Assembly: GCA_903952885.1 (NCBI GenBank)
Contig: CAJBHE010000173.1
Coordinates: 1 to 17,415 of the forward strand
Reading direction: 5' to 3'
DNA: 17,415 nucleotides
Source: an uncultured Burkholderiales bacterium
GTDB lineage: Bacteria; Pseudomonadota; Gammaproteobacteria; Burkholderiales; Burkholderiaceae_C
Part shown: positions 13,812 to 17,415 of the stretch, piece by piece
How the letters are laid out: every line of letters begins with the position of its first letter
How positions within the stretch are numbered: the first letter of the stretch is position 1
Translations under genes and position numbers: made by a program
The notes under the pieces: generated by a model
Database searches by the model: none
Told to the model about the DNA's origin: nothing
Seen by the model: the letters and a program-made list of their open reading frames with translations, nothing else

Positions 13812-14909
13812 ATGACCATGAAATACAGCACCTTCATGATGCCCTTGCATCCCCCAGGTCGCAATATAACGGAATCTTTGCAAGAAGACCGCGAAGCCGT
13901 TTTGTTAGCAGACCGTCTGGGATTTAGCGAAGCGTATGTGGGAGAGCACATCACCGACGCCGCTGAAACAGTCACCTCCTGCATGATGTTCTTGGCTTCT
14001 CTAGCCTCAGAAACCAAAAATATCAAACTTGGCACAGGAACCATCAACTTGCCCAACGCTCATCCTGCGGCGATCGCAGCACAAGCCGCCATGTTGGACC
14101 ACCTGCTTAAAGGGCGCTTCATCATGGGTATCAGTCCAGGTGGTTTGATGTCTGACGTGGAAGTGCATGGCAACCTTGGCAAAGACCGAAATGCGATGTT
14201 TGTAGAGAGCATCAACACAATCTTGAAGATTTGGGACTCTGAGCCGCCTTACAACATTGAGGGTCAGTTCTGGAACATCTCGGTCGAGAAAACCATGATC
14301 CCTGAAATCGGCCAGGGCTTCATCATGAAACCTTACCAAAAGCCTTACCCACCCATCGTGGGCACAGCAGTTGCACCTTTCTCTCAAGGCGTCACTGAAA
14401 TGGCCAAACGCGGATGGGGACCCATCTCAGCCAACTTCTTGATGCCTGAATGGGTCAAGACACATTGGCCCAAATATGTGGAAGGGCGTGAAGCTGTAGG
14501 CGCCGTAGCCCATCCTTCAGAGTGGCGCGTAGCCAAAAGCATTTTTGTGGCGGACGACGAAGCCACAGCCAAGCGCTACGCCCTGCAAGAAGGCGGCCCT
14601 TACCACTTCTATTTCAAACAATTGGTGCGCAAGCTCGTGACCGGCGGCGGTCGCAGCAACTTATTTAAAACCGATCAAAACATGCCCGACAGTGAGCTCA
14701 CACCCGACTACGTGACCAATCGTTTGGTACTGGCTGGCACTGTTAATTCGGTGGTAGATCAAATTTTGGCATTTCGCGAACACGTGGGTGATTTTGGCAA
14801 CTTGGTCTATGCCTGCCATGACTGGATGGATCCTGCATTGGGAAAACGCTCAATGGAGCTTTTCGCGAACGAAGTCATGCCACGCGTGAACGCTGCCATC
14901 GGCAAATAA
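13812..14909 (+). CDS. LLM class flavin-dependent monooxygenase (luciferase-like)
   Basis: This 365-residue luciferase-fold TIM-barrel monooxygenase uses reduced flavin from a separate reductase. It opens MTMKYSTFMMPLHPPGRN, with ADRLGFSEAYVGEHITDAAE in the position where the family carries GFDEAWxGEH. It continues with the core SETKNIKLGTGTINLPNAHP and a GRFIMGISPGGLMSDVEVHG segment, ending FANEVMPRVNAA. Its architecture recalls limonene 1,2-monooxygenase-type and other group C enzymes, but the substrate cannot be read from sequence. AGGA in TAGGAATTTGT gives the ATG at 13812 a well-spaced ribosome binding site; an in-frame ATG two codons later is possible. The CocE/NonD hydrolase gene follows after 3 bases, so the three genes probably form one transcript with the flavin reductase. 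Confidence 0.88.
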   Translation: MTMKYSTFMMPLHPPGRNITESLQEDREAVLLADRLGFSEAYVGEHITDAAETVTSCMMFLASLASETKNIKLGTGTINLPNAHPAAIAAQAAMLDHLLKGRFIMGISPGGLMSDVEVHGNLGKDRNAMFVESINTILKIWDSEPPYNIEGQFWNISVEKTMIPEIGQGFIMKPYQKPYPPIVGTAVAPFSQGVTEMAKRGWGPISANFLMPEWVKTHWPKYVEGREAVGAVAHPSEWRVAKSIFVADDEATAKRYALQEGGPYHFYFKQLVRKLVTGGGRSNLFKTDQNMPDSELTPDYVTNRLVLAGTVNSVVDQILAFREHVGDFGNLVYACHDWMDPALGKRSMELFANEVMPRVNAAIGK

Positions 14910-14912
14910 TCC

Positions 14913-16667
14913 ATGACTCTGCCCACCCATCCTCACAGCGAAATTCGTCAAGGCATGCGCATTGACTGGGATGTCCCTGTTCAAATGAATGATGGCTTGG
15001 TTCTGCGTGCCGATGTGTTCCGCCCTGTGGACGCAGGAAAGTATCCTGTTTTGTTGAGCTATGGCCCGTATGCAAAAGGCCTCGCCTTTCAAGAGGGATA
15101 CCCTAGCGCTTGGCAAAAGATGGTGAGTGATCACCCCGATGTCCCACATGGCTCTAGCAACTTGTTTCAAAACTGGGAAGTGGTTGACCCTGAAAAATGG
15201 GTGCCAGATGGCTACGTTTGCGTGCGCGTCGACTCAAGGGGGTGCGGAAGATCGCCAGGATTTGTGGATCACTTCTCTCCGCGTGAGACGCAAGACTTTC
15301 ACGACTGCATTGAATGGGCAGGTGTACAAAACTGGAGCAATGGAAAAGTCGGTTTATCAGGGGTTTCTTACTTTGGCATCAACCAATGGCAGGTCGCTGG
15401 CACTAACCCACCTCACCTGGCAGCCATGTGCATTTGGGAAGGTGCATCAGATTGGTATCGCGACATGACGCACCACGGCGGCGTTTTGTCCACCTTTTGG
15501 GCCAATTGGTATGACATGCAAGTCAAAACCGTTCAATATGGTTTAGGCGCGCGCGGTCCAAAAAGCAAAGCCACGGGTGAATGGGTGTGCGGGGACGACA
15601 CCTTTGACGACAAAACCCTCGCAGCTAATCGGAGCTCTTTTGGCGACGACATCTTGTCCCACCCGCTGGATGATGCCTATCACCACGAGCGGTCAGCACA
15701 GTGGGATCGCATCACCGTACCATTTCTGTCTGCAGGCAATTGGGGTGGACAGGGGTTGCACTTACGCGGCAACAGCGAATCGTTCATGCGTGCGGCATCA
15801 ACACAAAAATGGCTCGAAATGCATGGCCTAGAACATTGGACGCACTTTTATACCGACTACGGAATCGCGATCCAAAAACGATTCTTTGCTCACTTTCTTA
15901 AAGGCGAAGCTAACGGGTGGGACAAAGAACCCGCTGTCCGCTTGCAAGTACGCCATATCGACCACTTCGAAGAACGCATGGAAGCAAACTGGCCGATAGA
16001 CAGGACACAGTGGCAACGTTTGTACTTGAACCCAGTTGGTCAATTGCTATCGACCGCTCAGGTGGCGCAAACCGCTGATGTGTCGTTTGAGGCACAAGGC
16101 CATGGTCTGACGTTCATGTCAGAGCCTCTTGTAGAGGACACCGAGATCACCGGCCCATTGGCTGCAAAACTTTGGGCTTCATCCAATACAACGGATGCGG
16201 ACTTATTCCTCGTGGTTCGCGTGTTCACACCCGACTTACGAGAAGTCACGTTTGCGGGCGCTATTGACCCACACACCCCCGTAGCCCAAGGTTGGTTACG
16301 AGCCTCGCACCGTGAGCTTGACGACAAACTGAGCCAACCTTTTCGTCCGTATCACACACACCGCCAAGCGCAACCCTTGTTGCCTCATGAACCCGTAGAG
16401 CTAGACATAGAAATTTGGCCCACCTCCATCGTTATTCCTGCTGGCTACCGCTTGGCTTTGAGTGTGCGCGGTAAAGACTACATGTATGCTGAAAAGACAG
16501 GGCTCAAACTCTCCAACTTTAAAAATGAACTGCGTGGATGTGGCCCGTTTTTGCACGATGACCCACGTGATCGTCCTTCAGAAGTTTTTGCTGGAACAAC
16601 AACTTTGCACTTTGGACCTCAGCATGAGTCCTACTTGCTGATTCCTGTAATTCCGTCATCATCATGA
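14913..16667 (+). CDS. CocE/NonD family hydrolase (peptidase S15 / X-Pro dipeptidyl-peptidase type)
   Basis: This 584-residue alpha/beta hydrolase has a C-terminal jelly-roll domain, as in cocaine esterase, alpha-amino-acid ester hydrolases and glutaryl acylases. The N-terminal DGLVLRADVFRP and YPVLLSYGPYAKG are typical. The nucleophile is Ser152 in LSGVSYFGINQW, preceded by RVDSRGCGRSPG. The histidine is probably His311 in EHWTHFYTDYG. Where family members often carry an Asp in a GWYD-type motif, this protein reads SAGNWGGQGLHLRG (276-278 N-W-G), so the acid may be elsewhere or altered. The C-terminal domain includes GPLAAKLWASSNTTDADLFL and VIPAGYRLALSVRGKDY. No signal peptide is evident. 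It starts 3 bases after the LLM gene. It may hydrolyse an ester or amide, either before or after oxygenation. Confidence 0.88.
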   Translation: MTLPTHPHSEIRQGMRIDWDVPVQMNDGLVLRADVFRPVDAGKYPVLLSYGPYAKGLAFQEGYPSAWQKMVSDHPDVPHGSSNLFQNWEVVDPEKWVPDGYVCVRVDSRGCGRSPGFVDHFSPRETQDFHDCIEWAGVQNWSNGKVGLSGVSYFGINQWQVAGTNPPHLAAMCIWEGASDWYRDMTHHGGVLSTFWANWYDMQVKTVQYGLGARGPKSKATGEWVCGDDTFDDKTLAANRSSFGDDILSHPLDDAYHHERSAQWDRITVPFLSAGNWGGQGLHLRGNSESFMRAASTQKWLEMHGLEHWTHFYTDYGIAIQKRFFAHFLKGEANGWDKEPAVRLQVRHIDHFEERMEANWPIDRTQWQRLYLNPVGQLLSTAQVAQTADVSFEAQGHGLTFMSEPLVEDTEITGPLAAKLWASSNTTDADLFLVVRVFTPDLREVTFAGAIDPHTPVAQGWLRASHRELDDKLSQPFRPYHTHRQAQPLLPHEPVELDIEIWPTSIVIPAGYRLALSVRGKDYMYAEKTGLKLSNFKNELRGCGPFLHDDPRDRPSEVFAGTTTLHFGPQHESYLLIPVIPSSS

Positions 16668-16719
16668 CGCAATAGATCTAGGTTTTGCGCTTCGTAAATA
16701 AACCCACAAAGGAGACAAC
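16668..16719 (+). promoter_or_regulatory. Intergenic segment before ABC binding protein, strong ribosome binding site
   Basis: These 52 bases hold a good Shine-Dalgarno AAAGGAG (16708-16714) placed 5 bases before the ATG at 16720, and a short AGATCT palindrome near 16675. No clear terminator hairpin separates the hydrolase from the transporter gene, so read-through from the 13271 unit is plausible. Confidence 0.45.
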
Positions 16720-17415
16720 ATGACGACAAGACGACATTTTCTACAAGGCACAGCTGCTGCTGCAGTGAGCACCACTTTGCCGCAATTCGCGCAGGCACAA
16801 GCCCCTGGCGAGACCATGCGTATTGGTTTGTTGACCGTTAAAACAGGGCCTTTGGCATCTGGCGGTATCGACATGGAACGCGCTTTGATCATGTACCTGA
16901 ACGAACGCAACAACGTATTGGCTGGTCAAAAAGTTCAGCTCTTCGTGGCTGATACCGGTGGCGTACCAGCCACTGCCAAATCCAAAGTGCAAGAGTTGGT
17001 CGAACTCAACAAAGTGCATGTCCTGATGGGTCCGCTGGCAGCCTTTGAGGCGCTGGCGATTGACGACTACATCAAGGCCAACAAGATTCCTACTTTATCT
17101 GTGGCTGCAGCAGAGGACATGACACAACGCAAACCTAACCCTTGGTTTGTGCGAGCCACCTCCTCGTCTGCTCAGTGCTCTCACGTAATGGCTGACCATT
17201 GTGCAAAGACGCTCAAGTTCAAGCGGATGGCCATGATTGCCGACGACATTGCCTACGGTCATGAGATGAATGCTGGATTTCAACGTGTGTTCGAAGAAAA
17301 CGGCGGGAAGATTGTGCAAAAGCTCTTCCCGCCTCTCACCGCGCCCGACTACGGAAGCTTTTTAGCTCAGCTGAAAACCAATGTGGACGGTATCTTCTTG
17401 GGATTTGCTGGTTCA
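16720..17415 (+). CDS. ABC transporter substrate-binding protein, branched-chain amino acid (LIV) type, partial
   Basis: The first 232 codons run to the right edge without a stop. The N-terminus MTTRRHFLQGTAAAAVSTTL has a Tat-type TRRxFL motif and a hydrophobic core, with a likely cleavage near AQA-QAPGE, so the protein is probably exported folded. The mature part has the type I periplasmic-binding features of the Leu/Ile/Val family: MRIGLLTVKTGPLASGGIDM, then VQLFVADTGGVPATAKSKVQ and VHVLMGPLAAFEALAI, then RMAMIADDIAYGHEMNAGF. AAAGGAG (16708-16714) is 5 bases before the ATG. A 52-base gap follows the hydrolase, and permease and ATPase genes would be expected further right. Such systems in Burkholderiales often import aromatic or other organic acids rather than amino acids. 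Confidence 0.88.
   Translation, partial: MTTRRHFLQGTAAAAVSTTLPQFAQAQAPGETMRIGLLTVKTGPLASGGIDMERALIMYLNERNNVLAGQKVQLFVADTGGVPATAKSKVQELVELNKVHVLMGPLAAFEALAIDDYIKANKIPTLSVAAAEDMTQRKPNPWFVRATSSSAQCSHVMADHCAKTLKFKRMAMIADDIAYGHEMNAGFQRVFEENGGKIVQKLFPPLTAPDYGSFLAQLKTNVDGIFLGFAGS

Noticed and set aside
1..17415. CRISPR arrays, tRNA or rRNA genes, insertion sequences
   Set aside because: No regularly spaced repeats, cloverleaf-like segments, rRNA-like blocks or transposase motifs were seen on either strand.

Overview
The window looks like part of a chromosome from a beta-proteobacterium, most likely Burkholderiales/Comamonadaceae. The basis is the dapF - DUF484 - xerC gene order, a solitary TctC/Bug-type binding protein, and the style of the catabolic genes. 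No match to a named species or strain is claimed.

Region 1 (1-2509, minus strand) is a housekeeping operon, dapF > DUF484 > xerC. The xerC C-terminal tail runs off the left edge, but all its catalytic residues are inside the window. The dapF and DUF484 genes overlap by 4 bases.

Region 2 (about 2510-17415) is a dense accessory catabolic locus. Its parts are: (a) a TctC-type solute-binding protein on the minus strand (2654-3643), divergent from (b) a five-gene plus-strand operon (3746-8154) of LVIVD beta-propeller, G3E/CobW GTPase, 3-hydroxyisobutyrate-dehydrogenase-like enzyme A, DUF336/GlcG-like protein and FAA-hydrolase-family enzyme. This meets tail-to-tail, 7 bases apart, (c) a four-gene minus-strand operon (11394 down to 8162) of dehydrogenase-like enzyme B, VOC-fold metalloprotein, FAD aromatic-ring monooxygenase and carboxymuconolactone-decarboxylase-family protein. 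Divergent from (c) is (d) a Gfo/Idh/MocA oxidoreductase followed by a TetR regulator (11463-13234). Then comes (e) a flavin reductase, an LLM-class flavin monooxygenase, a CocE/NonD (peptidase S15) hydrolase and the start of a branched-chain-amino-acid-type ABC transporter binding protein (13271-17415, open at the right edge).

Taken together this reads as uptake (TctC-like and LIV-like binding proteins), hydrolysis (CocE/NonD), oxygenation (LLM plus flavin reductase; FAD monooxygenase), possible ring fission and further breakdown (VOC, CMD, FAA hydrolase), and redox trimming of intermediates (two beta-hydroxyacid-dehydrogenase paralogues, Gfo/Idh). One TetR protein is the only obvious regulator. 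The substrate cannot be named from the sequence, and I know of no described pathway with this gene set.

The most unusual points are the overlap of a His-rich beta-propeller gene with a metallochaperone-type GTPase gene; a promoter at 13235-13264 that should give an almost leaderless flavin-reductase mRNA and carries two tandem GTGATCAC palindromes; and the two divergent dehydrogenase paralogues with a non-standard substrate loop. No tRNA, rRNA, CRISPR array, insertion sequence or transposase was seen. No gene-free stretch exceeds 150 bases.
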